DNA of 64,000 nt from Strongylocentrotus purpuratus. Lineage: Eukaryota; Echinodermata; Echinoidea; Camarodonta; Strongylocentrotidae. A model generated the notes under the pieces. The model ran no database searches. It was not told the origin of the DNA and was given only the letters and a program-made list of their open reading frames with translations. Numbering within the stretch: the first letter of the stretch is position 1; each line of letters begins with the position of its first letter. Location of the stretch: positions 31,961,857 to 32,025,856 of the forward strand of contig NW_022145604.1 in the NCBI RefSeq assembly GCF_000002235.5. Reading direction: 5' to 3'. Positions 40,342-51,396 of this stretch are shown one piece after another. Made by a program: the position numbers and the translations under genes.

Positions 40342-40417
40342 AACATCCTAGTAGACCGACAGCCCACGAGACCGATGCGAACATCCTAGTAGACCGACAG
40401 CCCACGAGACCGACATT
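40342..40417. repeat. Two-copy 38-bp minisatellite
   Basis: aacatcctagtagaccgaca starts at 40342 and again at 40380. Both copies continue gcccacgagaccga. A third partial match (cccacgagagcgacat) occurs near 40507. Confidence 0.9.
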
Positions 40418-40784
40418 GTCCGTCTTTTTGAACTTTGCGAGGACTTATCAAAAGGTCAGCGATTCGGTTTTACGGTTTTGCAGGCCGTTCGTAACTTTCC
40501 CGAAGGCCCACGAGAGCGACATAAAAAGCTCAGTCTCGTAAGCCATCCATCTTTAAATGAGTAAACAGGAAAATTGGAGCAAAATATGTAAAGTGCTGTA
40601 TCGTAAAGCTTTTTTCAGCACAAGTGAGAAGAAAAAAGAAAAAAACAGCACACCCCCAAAATACAGAAATCAGTATGAAGACAGGGTAACTTGATTAGAA
40701 CCAATTTACTTAATAAAATGATTACTCTAAATGATTTAAAACTTAATAACAGTTAACATTATTCTGACTTTCGCTTTATTATTA

Positions 40785-41270
40785 AATATAGAGATAGAAA
40801 AATAGAAAATAGAAAATATATAAATAGACAGATAGACAAATAGATGGATATATATAAAAATAAAAAAAAAATAGAGAGATGAGTAGATAGATTACTATTT
40901 AGAAAGAGAGATAGATAGACAGATGGACAGATATATTTATAGATAGAAAGAGAGATATATATATACATATAGATAGATAGATAGACAGATAGGTAGATAT
41001 AAAGATAGATGGATGAATGATTATATAGAAAGAGAGAGGGGAGAAGAGAGAGGGAGAATGGAGGGGATATGGGGTGGGTGGGGGTGGGTGGGGAGAGGTG
41101 GAGGAAGGGGAAGAGTTGGCGGCCCAAGGCCAAGGGCACATGAAGGTGACCTCATCGAACGAGAATGAAATTTCATCCTTGATTAAGACGTCCAGGTGAA
41201 ATGAAAGGACACTGGCAAAAAAAAGAGAGGACTGTGAGTAGGTAAGAGGGAGGGAGGGAGGGAGGAAGAG

Positions 41271-41340
<70 letters not shown>

Positions 41341-41357
41341 GGAGAGAGAGAGAGGGA
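40785..41357. repeat. GATA, GA and GAGG low-complexity cluster
   Basis: Imperfect GATA repeats at about 40785-41015 (a smaller GATA tract is at 40113-40138), GA and GGGTG-rich sequence to 41110, then GAGG (about 41246-41268) and a long (GA)n at 41276-41357. Confidence 0.93.
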
Positions 41358-41609
41358 GAAGGTGAGGGTTGAAATATATATAATGAATGGGATGTGCGTC
41401 GATGTAGATGTGATTACATCGCACTGGTTTTCTTTGGCTATGTTCAATTTTCACAAATGACGATTGTGATCAGGAGAATCCAATTGGTTTCTATTCTGTC
41501 AGATGTGATTATGTTTCTCTCATCGAATTCACCTTGTACATAGCTACACGCTTTCCTTTCCAGTTCTCAGGTAAAAGTTCAAGACCATATCTAAACAGAA
41601 GTATGGCGC

Positions 41610-41610
<1 letters not shown>

Positions 41611-41648
<38 letters not shown>

Positions 41649-41705
41649 CCTCCCTCTTGCTCTCTCTCCCCTCTCTCTCTCTCTCTTTCTTTCTCTCTCT
41701 CTCTC

Positions 41706-41768
<63 letters not shown>
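41611..41768. repeat. (CT)n microsatellite
   Basis: About 155 bp of CT with CCCT and TTCT interruptions. It lies about 250 bp from a long GA tract of opposite strand sense and directly abuts a LINE remnant. Confidence 0.97.
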
Positions 41769-41769
<1 letters not shown>

Positions 41770-41858
41770 GGGACTATATTCCACTTTCCATCAGAGAATT
41801 TACTCGTATTGCCTCTTTAAAACACCACCTTAAAACATACTTCTTCCCTCTGTACTAA
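41769..41858 (+). pseudogene. C-terminal tail of a non-LTR retrotransposon reverse transcriptase
   Basis: The frame from 41769 encodes 29 residues and a TAA: WDYIPLSIREFTRI, then ASLKHHLKTYFF, then PLY. This matches the C-terminal pattern W-[ND]-x-[IL]-P-x-x-I-R followed by S-L-x-x-[FL]-K-x-x-L-K-T that ends many CR1/L2/Jockey-clade polyproteins. Everything N-terminal is missing and replaced by the CT tract. The downstream AT-rich stretch to about 42005 may be the 3' UTR, ending in a (ATT)n-like tail. It is an old dead fragment. Confidence 0.65.
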
Positions 41859-42420
41859 ATATATTTTACTTATTTAGTTATCAGTCTATGTATTACATGT
41901 CTTTCCTCATGTTCTATAATGTTGTGATCGCCATGGTACTTGTTTGTTTGTAGCACTCTTAGATGATCGATATTATTATTTTTATTATGATTATTATCAC
42001 TGGGTAAGCCCCATTTATATATTTGTATAAATATACCAGTGTTGGAACATCTGCACAAGAAACATGAAGGCGTCAGAAATTTTATCACGCACCTCTCCCC
42101 AACGCTCCGACAAAAAATAATGACATTCATTTGAACGATGCGAAGATAGAAATAAAGCTTTAGGAGCTCAATAGACAACCATTGGCAACCGTGAACAAAT
42201 GATACAAAGTTATTGATAGTGTAAATATAAATTAATTAAGATGTATTGAGATAAAGCATTTCTATAAAAAGAACTACTGATGAGAGAATAATTACATGAA
42301 GGAAAAGCGGTTATTTAAGCATAATATCAAAGTCTAGAGATTTGTTCAACATATTTGTCTCCAAAGAGGAAAAAAGAAGAAGAAATCAGGAAATGCAAAT
42401 AGAGTATAACGAAAATTGAG

Positions 42421-42640
42421 GAGGCGCGATAGCTCAGTCGGTAGAGCAGTGGTCTCGTATCCGGTGACCCGGGTTCGAAACCAAGGCGATGCTCTAGTGC
42501 TCTTTGGTAATGCATTAATCCTTATTACCAGGTCACTCGGAGAGGACCTAAAGCCGTCGGCCGTCTGGTTGCTTACTTACAAGCATTTATGCTTTCTTAG
42601 CAGTCAGGTAAAATAACCACCACCATTCCATTCCATTCCA
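42421..42640 (+). mobile_element. tRNA-derived SINE, family B copy 1
   Basis: A perfect A box (tagctcagtcgg) and B box (ggttcgaaacc) sit in a tRNA-like head. They are followed by ccaaggcgatgc, tagtgctctttggtaatgc, agccgtcggccgtctggttg, and the tail gcagtcaggta. The bases that would form the acceptor stem do not pair, so it is not a tRNA gene. A homologous copy lies at 48449-48645. The tail ends in a short ATTCC repeat. Confidence 0.85.
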
Positions 42641-42868
42641 AAATTCTTTAAAGACACTGATCAGAAGATGAATTTAAACCATGAGCAAAGTAAAATCAAA
42701 TGACTATATAAATCATTGAACAAATATGGCAATGAGTATGATAAAAACAGAACTCAACTGGGTCAGTGGATTGACAGAATGTATGAACTGGAGCAAATTA
42801 TGTAGTCAACTCTTGTGTCATTAATCAATGGACCTTCATTCGACTCCGTGTCTACAAACTATTTGACA

Positions 42869-42872
<4 letters not shown>

Positions 42873-42917
<45 letters not shown>

Positions 42918-42922
42918 GAGAC
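42873..42922. repeat. (GA)n microsatellite
   Basis: About 50 bp of GA. Confidence 0.96.
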
Positions 42923-44449
42923 ATAACAAAAGTCGAGCAGAAGTTCGCCCGTTCCTTTCCCAGCTCCGTGCTCCAGCCACGATTTGATGGAGATTCATGT
43001 TAATGGAATATAAACAAAATTAGTGGAGAAAATAACAAAAGATGACAATTTTTTGTATCTATGTCGATCACGTTGGCGCCTTCTTCCATGGCCAGCTGAA
43101 AGTGGTTAATGGTTAGAAAATGTCAATAGACATTCCAAAGGATTCTACCAAACCTCATGCTTGCAATCAAAGGGAAATAGATGTGTAAAAGGTGTTGATT
43201 TGATTGACACGAAACGTCATTCATCTTGTGCATGAGAACCAGGGCGATGTTTCACAAACTTCATATCAATAACAAATGCTAAAACTCTAAGACGAATTTA
43301 CTATCAGTCATACAAATTCATTTATTTAAGTAGCTGATACCAGTTATTGCAACTTGTTTTAATAACAAGTTCGTTAAGAGTCGGGACCCAGAATAGTATC
43401 GACTCAAAGGAAGGAAACGTACTGTGTATTGGTGTCGTCAAACGTGTAATGTACTTGCCTTTTTCTTTGATAAAAAAGGGGACTATGTATTGACATATAT
43501 CTAATCTAATACAGGGAAAAGGACGTTCGAGTCCTGAACTTGTAGAGCGAAAGAGTGTAAACACGTGAAGATATCAATGTCTTTCTATTTCCAGTTTTTC
43601 TCCCTGCAGTATTACTGTAAATGTATTATATTATGAGTTTTGTAACTGCCTTTTGTTTGTTTATTCTGTTATTTGATGAATCATGCAAAAATGAATAAAT
43701 TAATAAATAAACCACAAAATAAATGAAAGAAAATACATTACGAAAAACGTCGTGACTGATATCAATCTAGGTACATCTAGGTAAAGATATGTCTCATAAA
43801 ATAAAAGGTCAACAGAGACTTCGCGAATTATGAAGAAAAAAGCTGGAGAGGAAAGAAGGAAAAGATAGGAAAAAAGATGGATAAAGATGCGAAAAAGAAA
43901 TTGGTAAATTAAAGAAAGAAAGGAGGATAGAGTCATACGTCGATATGATGCTGAAGGTAGATGTAATCTTAAGAAGGAGTAGAACCGTGACGATAATATT
44001 GGAGTAAATGTGAGAGTGTTTGTAGGACATGAGTCAGCTAGAGTGGATAGAAAGTTCATGTTACCTTTCTCCGAGATTCACCGTACCACCCTTGATGGAA
44101 AAAACAAGCAGAAAAGGACTAGATACATTAATTTCTTGACGGCGCTCAAATTGGATATGAAGCTTTAAGTGAAATACCAAAATACCACCCCTATTTTGGT
44201 GAATGGCTACATAGGCAACCTAGTACCGCTAAAGTTCAAGATTGGAGAGGCGACGACCGGTAATGTAATCATGGGCGTACGTACAGGCATAACATCACCA
44301 GGGATATGTCCTCTCCCTTATTAGCTTTCCTGGGTATAAAACTTGCAAGTGCGCAAAGCGAACGAGCAAGCAATTTTTTTAAACGAATTTTCAATTCTTT
44401 CTTGTGTTCTTTATTTCATTACTTTGATTTATATTACTTTTTTCGTGGT
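42923..44449. other. Intergenic, no gene recognised
   Basis: AT-rich. A possible fragment of a transposon end (gatgtttcacaaacttcat with aataacaaatg, about 43251-43280) resembles sequence at 51849-51890. An open run at about 44170-44330 on the plus strand (ILVNGYIGNLVPL) has no family I recognise. Confidence 0.4.
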
Positions 44450-44493
44450 AGCCAGTGTCAGAGTATTTTGGATAAGTTATTCAACCATTACAG
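44450..44493 (+). other. Candidate internal exon 1 of an unassigned gene
   Basis: Flanked by ttttttcgtggtag at the acceptor side and cag|gtataata at the donor side, with phase 1 at both ends. It would encode about 13 residues (SVRVFWISYSTIT). The donor is weak and the exon short. It is listed only because it shares phase with the stronger candidate at 44994-45101. Confidence 0.15.
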
Positions 44494-44993
44494 GTATAAT
44501 AAAGATACCAACATATTGTCTAAATATTAGAAGACGGTTGCCCCAAAGTTAGATTCAAAATTCTGTGCAGACGCCTATGATGAAGTCTGGTAACGGATTG
44601 CTGAAGAAGTCCAGTCTTTTGTTTCATGCGCAAACAATATAAACTGATATTGTTTGTCTCTTCATTTCTGATGACGTTAAAATATTCGATCGTGAAAGCC
44701 AACGCAAATCTTAAAGATCATTGTAACTCGTAATTGATGAAGGGTTTGAATAGTTGAAAACAAATCAAGCGTCAGATGTTATGCTTATCTGACTCTGTTA
44801 CTTCATTTGATTCATGTAGGCTATATATCCCTACATATAGGAACAGGATTATTGAAATGAGATACAACTATATACGTTTATAACAAGACAGAGTCCTATA
44901 GTTCATGTTGAGGGATTTAAAATTAAAAAACAATCAATGAATACATATAGCTTTTTAATAAACGTTATTAAACTGGATTGTTTTTTACTTTAG

Positions 44994-45101
44994 GTTTCCA
45001 TGACAAGCATGTATCAGAAGTGATGATGCAACTTGATAATATGAGTTGGAACAAATCCTTTTTTAATGAAAATCCATATTATTTTGATGTCGGAAAAACT
45101 T
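44994..45101 (+). other. Candidate internal exon of an unassigned gene
   Basis: The acceptor ttttttactttag and the strong donor t|gtaagt bracket a 108-nt open segment, symmetric phase 1. It would encode about 35 residues beginning FHDKHVSEVMMQL, acidic and Asn-rich, with no domain I know. Phase-1 symmetric exons are common in extracellular proteins. It could join either acceptor in the duplicated segment downstream. No homology is claimed, and the exon could be fortuitous. Confidence 0.28.
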
Positions 45102-45525
45102 GTAAGTTTGCCAGGTACACGGATTCTATTTTCAGTAGAATATCAAGCTCCATATGAAAGCCTAAGCTTAAGCGGAGGTGTAAATGATTTACATATTTCA
45201 TCGAGCGCACGACTCTAAATATTGTCTTTTCATAAACACCGAGTCTCAACGTAAATATACTTGACACTTTTTTGACCCGCCGTCTGACCCCGAATTGTGG
45301 CGAAATTTGCGGCAGACGATACGAATTTGTGGCATCTGAATTGGCGCGCTGACTGATGTCCGTGACGTAGCAACAAGTAGAGGATCCGACCACCCTACTA
45401 GACAATAGAAACGGTGGAACATGAATTCTTTCTAATTTGAGAATCAGGGTTATTCTTTAAATGATTCGAATTAATAGATATATTCCAGTCTAACTATCAA
45501 TTCATTTCTAACTGATTCTTCTCAG

Positions 45526-45885
45526 AAGTTCGTTATAATGTCAAACTTGAATTGAAAACAGGGCTGGATGAAACAGTGAAACTTCAGTAAATTCAACAGA
45601 TGGAAACAGGGTTCAAATCAAATTAGAGAAACACACGAATATACATTTTTTCTAATTTTTTATTTTATTTTGTAGGTCTTTGTGAACATGATCGCAAAGA
45701 TTCCTTTCAATAGTTCGTTATAATGTCAAACTTTAATATGAAGCAGGGGTGGGTGAAACGGTGAAACCTAATTAAATAATTAAATTCAACAGATGGAACC
45801 AGGTTCAAATTAAATCAGAAAAATCCACGGATACTTATCTTATTTTTTATTTTGTAGATCATTGTGACCGTGATCCCAAAGACTC
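45526..45885. repeat. Two-copy tandem duplication (~182 bp) carrying a splice-acceptor-like site
   Basis: agttcgttataatgtcaaac begins near 45529 and near 45711. Both copies continue through caacagatgga, aggttcaaat or gggttcaaat, ttttattttgtag and a short coding-like segment (gtga-c-gtgatc-caaaga). The pyrimidine tract and AG are preserved in both copies at a constant offset of 182 bp. Confidence 0.85.
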
Positions 45886-46033
45886 TCGAAAAACAGAGAA
45901 CAACCCTAAAATAGTAAATATCAATAGCACTGACCATTGCCTTTCGAAGTGTGCGAACATTGCAATTGCACCTTACATGCCAAACGTAATCCGAACAGGA
46001 TACATATATCAAAAAAAAAAATCATTGAGTTAA
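45858..46033 (+). other. Candidate terminal exon of an unassigned gene
   Basis: After tttttattttgtag the sequence is open in phase 1 for 57 codons to TAA at 46031-46033. The predicted segment starts HCDRDPKDSRKTENN and contains three cysteines. Joining it to 44994-45101 keeps the frame. The first duplicate copy (from 45676) stops after about 11 codons. I do not recognise the product, and an A-run near the end weakens it. Confidence 0.25.
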
Positions 46034-46696
46034 TATATTTCGAAAGGCTTTGCAATTGTGCTGTTGTGAATTTCATAATAGTGTCTAACGTCAATAGAAA
46101 AAGACTGATTTAAACCCAGTCGAAATTGATACATACTATTTAACGGGAGAAGAGTAATTTTCTTCATATGAATCATTGACATAAATTTGTCGACTTAGCC
46201 TTATATTAAAAATGTTATCTGGATATCTTTGTAACTTTAAAGGTAACGAAAAATCAAGGAAGATTGAAAACTTAGAGTTTGAGTTATTTTTTGGTAATTT
46301 GAGAAGGATGGTTATCTTCCTTGCATTTTATTTTGAAAAGTCACAGTTCAATGTTCGTATCAATTTCAAATACGAATGTAAAAGAATGATCGATTGAAAC
46401 AATGATACTTTATAATATTTTTGCTTCAAAACAGATTATTTCTAGATGAATTTAGAGGGAATATTATCCACGTATTCCCATTTTCATATCATTTTGCACA
46501 CCTCATATGAGTTTACATCGAAAACACAAAACACAAATTCTTTTTCGCAAAAAACCTTAGCCTTTAGCTTAACATTTTTTTTCACTGTCTTTAAGTAAAA
46601 TATCGAAAGCAATATTTAATAATAAATAACTAAACACTGAAGCTTAAAAGCAGCAAAGAGGACTGTCCACCAAAAGTTATTGGTGATTTCCTTTAA

Positions 46697-46838
46697 AGCC
46701 TGTCTGCACTAGTTTGACCAGGATGGATTATATTTCACTGCATTGTCATTGACAGGTGGTTATCCCATCATCAGGTCTCACATAAAATAAGAAAGATGGG
46801 ATCATGGGGGACCAGCGGGCCAGTAGTGCAGTTCCGCT
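46697..46838. mobile_element. 142-bp MITE with TTAA target sites
   Basis: TTAA at 46693-46696 and 46839-46842 bracket imperfect inverted ends: agcctgtctgcacta on the left and, reverse-complemented, agcggaactgcacta on the right. TTAA duplication is the hallmark of piggyBac-type transposition. The interior is non-coding and the element is too short to be autonomous. Confidence 0.5.
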
Positions 46839-48358
46839 TTAAGCAGGGTTGATCAAAGTATATTTCCATTTATTGTATATTGGTATTGAAATATATTGCT
46901 TTTGCTTTTTGATTATTCATAACATTATTTCATACTATTATTTTTTTGGTGGCTCCTATATAGATGATTTCCCCCGATGGGCATTAGCATTGGTCAAATA
47001 AGGCTCAAATACCATTTCATCTACGATCTGCATGTGCTTAAAAGGGAGAGTGCACGCATTTCAATCAATCACTCTTGCGGGAAGGAGCGGTTAGAACTTA
47101 GCGGTTTGAACATTCTCAGTACAGTAATGTCAGGAGACACAATGATTAAAATGTGATTCATGAAGGTCCCCGTTTAGAATGTGATAACCCATTTTACTTA
47201 TAATACTTTCCTCTCTCTCTCTCTCTCTCTCCCTCTTTCTCCTAGCTGACGTCGGTATATCGCGGGAGAATGTGAGCTTGAGGGGTGTGGGCGGGGGGGG
47301 GGGGGTCTAAGTTTTGGCGTTAACTTATAATGCTACCTATCGTGCAGTGTGTGGGAAGGAGCCATCTGAGTCAGAAGGAAATTGTCCAATTCAGTAGTGT
47401 ATCCAACATTCCCCTCTTGCCGGTATTTCGATTTTTCACCGCAATTTTTCCAGCCTTTTAAATAATTAATCAGCCTGCATTTCCTTTCTTTTTCACTCTC
47501 TACATTCCCAAACCGATTTCTTTTTTCCGTATGCGAACTGTTTTTTAATATGCAAAGGGATAAATTAAGGAGAAATGAAAGTGTAGAAAGCATTCTGAAA
47601 ATATGATCACGCATGTCATAGTAACAAGGACAGCAAATTGCTTAAACTGGCACCCTAGTTTTCAATTGTTGTAAGACCTAGGTTGCACAGTATGGATTCT
47701 TCCAACTATCCACGGCGTCGATTTGAGTCATCTTAACGCCAAATTGTTATGAGTACGTGCCGAAAAAGATGTAGTTTTGTCTTGTGGTTAATTGAAAACA
47801 TGATTTTGTGTTTTTGTGAAAGGAACGCATTGTAGTTTCCTGGATTTGAGTTGTAGTCATTGTTATCCCTTGATGCTCTTGATAAATAGAGGGGGTGTAC
47901 GGAATGGATTTGGGGAAGATCCTTCTTGAAATCCATTGAAAACATAACCTTTTAAAGATTTGTTTCTTTGTTTGATGCCTTAGCAACGTTATACAATTAG
48001 AAACAAAATGCTGATATACATAGTGACCACTTTCCCCCTGGGCGTTTTAAAGATGGTATTTCACGGTGAATCTATATTTCCAAATCATTCCAGGAATAGG
48101 CTGTTGCTATTGATCTGCTTTAACTTAAGGCCAAGGCTTTTCATATTTCAATCTCCTTTTTCATTACAAATATGTACAGCATTCACATTCCAGGGAAACT
48201 CCTCCTATAAACATCTAATTTTCCTTTTTAAAGAAATATTGTACTCATATTAAGCAGACATCTATTTCTAGCTTGATATTTCTTGGATACTGTGTAATCA
48301 TTTGATTGTAGCCACCAAATAGTTATTCATGTATGCATGTACCACTTACTTTGTTTGA

Positions 48359-48387
48359 CACACTCTCTCTCTCTCTCTCTCTCTCTT

Positions 48388-48447
<60 letters not shown>

Positions 48448-48448
48448 A
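48359..48448. repeat. (CT)n and (TA)n microsatellite
   Basis: CT tract of about 75 bp followed by a short TA tract, immediately before a SINE. Confidence 0.96.
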
Positions 48449-48645
48449 TGCAGGAGGTGAGATGGCTCAGTGGTAGAGCAGTGGTCTCGTAACAGGTCCC
48501 GGCTTCGAAACCAAGGCGACGCACTAGTGCCCTTTGGTAAGGCATTACCAAGCCTCTCGGAGCCGTCGGTCACCTGGTTGCTTACTGTCAAGCATACATA
48601 CGCCGCGTAAGCAGTCAGGTGTAACAAAAAAATAAAAATAAATAT
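48449..48645 (+). mobile_element. tRNA-derived SINE, family B copy 2
   Basis: Same order as the copy at 42421: gatggctcagtggtagagca, gtctcgtaac, cggcttcgaaacc (B box with one change), ccaaggcgacgc, tagtgccctttggtaaggc, ggagccgtcggtcacctgg, gcagtcaggtgta, then an A-rich tail (aaaaaaataaaaataaat). It is shorter than copy 1 through a deletion in the middle. Confidence 0.87.
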
Positions 48646-50639
48646 GAGCTCATTGTGTAAACTATTTCAATGATTATCTTATTTTTCCTTATCGCTTTGT
48701 GTTTATATATATATTTTTTTAATCCAACCTTTTACTTGCAATAAACAACTAAATAATAATAATGATAATTATACTGTTGATAACAACATTAGATGGGACA
48801 AAGGAATAATGGGGTACTGGTACCCCTCTTTACACTCCAACCCTTCATTGCTGGTAGGCTGCACCTTATAAAACATGCCTTACCGTGACCGGGCAAGGAT
48901 GGAAAAGAAGACCGAAAAGAAATCTTTCAATACATTGAACAAATAGCGATGACGTGTGAAGGAAAAAGGAAAGAGATAGGATAAAGTAGGTAGGATGGAG
49001 ATTAAAGGGGATTTTTTTTACCACGGCACGTTGTGATATAAAACTGGTGGGATATGCACCTGTAGTGTCTAATCTAGCGGCTCGTGTTCACTGCTCTGTT
49101 GGATTGATACTGGTATCCCTTCAACCTTTGATGTCATTTCAGTAAAACCTAATAAAGACAGCGTTGAAGTCATGTTATCACGTCATCGCACAATACGATC
49201 AAAGAACGGCTCTACATGCGCGCACGTAGACTCCCTCCCCCACACGTACACACACGCTCAATGAGACCCATCCCACCGTCACTCCCTCTCCCACACACAC
49301 GCGTATTCACGAACACATCACAAACGTAAAGAGTAATAACACAGAATAAAAAAGGGATAATGATGCGTAATTCACCAAATCAAGTATGATTGGGACTGAT
49401 AATTCTGCATTCATTGTTGGAGATATAATCGTCTCTATGGAAAACTGAGTATCCGAGCTCGTCTTCTACAAGATGGCCTAATTAGATTTGAGAAAGCCTG
49501 GACCAGAAACATAACACTTCACATGTATTGTAAGATATCCGTCCTTCACAATACACTTTGATATATAATATAATAAACTCACTAGGGAGGAAATGGTCTT
49601 CTTTTGTAAACGTAGAATCGGAAAGCCTATGATAATTTTAGGGTAATCCAATAATTGGGATGACGTGGCTTAATTTTCTGGATGATACAATACAATGTTG
49701 CTATATATACCTTTTGTCAAAACATGAATATGAAAATTAAATGCCCATTAATACAGCTTTAGCAGGTTCGACTTTACTCTCTTCTAATATGTTCTAGCAT
49801 ATTAAATGAATAATAGAGATGCCATAGTATTGGAGTTTCATAGAAGTTCCCGAATATTTTGCAGCCAAAAGTTCACTGCATAAGACAATCGAGAGCAGAT
49901 ATTAAAACTAGCAAAAAAAAATTTAAAGAAAAGAAAAGGGAGTTAAAATATTGTATCCTCTCAATCGTTTTCACTTTAGATGGGCATAACTTTGCAGGTC
50001 ATAGTGATCCAAATATTATTGTTTGATAGGAATTGTGTACTATCATGTATACGTATAGCATGCCAATATTGTGATAATAAAATAATAATATATGAGATCT
50101 GTTAAGCGCCAAATCCACTTGAACATGAGTAAGATAGAGGATAGAATATACGAAAATGAAAGTGAATAATACATTATTATGCCGAATCAGAAAGATACAT
50201 TAAGATATTATTTGCAAAACTTCACCTGATCTGCTTTTACGAATCTCTCGAGGGAGATCATTCCGCAGCGAAGGCCCTGTATGAAGCACTTAGTGCTGAG
50301 TTTAGGGTGTACAAGAAATCCGGAATTTTCAGAGCGTAAAAATATAGACAGGAATGTAATGAATTATGAAATTACTGTTGTACTGTAGACCAGAGCCTTG
50401 GACACAATAAAATAAAAGGAATGTAAATAGAAAACAATGCATCAACTAAAAATGGAGTGTTTTGAGAACGGATGTGATGTTACTGTGTTTTTGTTAGAGA
50501 AGGTCACTATACGAGCATTAGCATTCTGTCATTTCTTGTCATCGCTAATTTGTAGATGTTTATAAATACGTCTTTTAACGTGAAATGAACTTAAAGTGTG
50601 AAAAAGAGTGGATGAAAGAGAGAGAGAAAGAAAAAAAAT

Positions 50640-50643
50640 AGAA

Positions 50644-50689
<46 letters not shown>

Positions 50690-50690
50690 G
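50640..50690. repeat. (GA)n microsatellite
   Basis: About 45 bp of GA. Confidence 0.95.
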
Positions 50691-51222
50691 GGGGAACGGG
50701 ACATGGGACAGAAAAAGGGAGAGACGGGGAGAGAGAAAAGAGAGTTGTACTGTACAAATATTGTAAATTAGGTGTTCCTGACGCTAGCAAATTATGCTAT
50801 AAACTGCAATCCTCACCCATTTTTCTCACACATCACTGAACTATTAAAAAAAAAAAAAATTCTAATTGAACTGAAATGAGATAAAGATGAAATGCTGTCA
50901 TGGTTGGGGAAGGGGGAGGGTTGCTTAGCAAATGACTCCACAGTATTCCACCCTTTCACATTTCCTACGATTGATCGACTGATTCCCTTCTGATGACATC
51001 ATCGTCTTCATTCATGAAGAAGTCCTTCATTGCATTGATCCACTGACGTATCCAAGCTCACCCATCAACCATCGTCCTCGAGTTCAACCTTGATGAATGA
51101 CTGTCATCGAGATGGACGGTGATGACGTATGAAATCAAGGCTAGGTAATGTACGCTAATAATGTCAATAAGCCTGTCATGATTGTAGGACTTGGTGATAG
51201 GGTATGATCGAAATACAGTTTA

Positions 51223-51396
51223 AGGGAGGGAGGGGAGGGAGAGAGAGAGGGAGAGAGAGAGAGTGAGAGAGAGAGAAAGAGAGAGCACGGATACAGTGAG
51301 AGAACGAAGAAGTATAATGAAATGAGAAAGTTAGAAAGAGCCAGAAAGGCAAAGAAATAAAGATATATGGTAGTGAGAGAGAGAGAGAGAGAGAGA
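51223..51396. repeat. GA-rich low-complexity cluster
   Basis: GAGG and GA tracts at about 51223-51286 and a second GA tract at about 51374-51396. Confidence 0.9.

Noticed and set aside
42421..42495. tRNA gene
   Set aside because: A and B boxes are intact but the acceptor stem does not pair and SINE body sequence follows.
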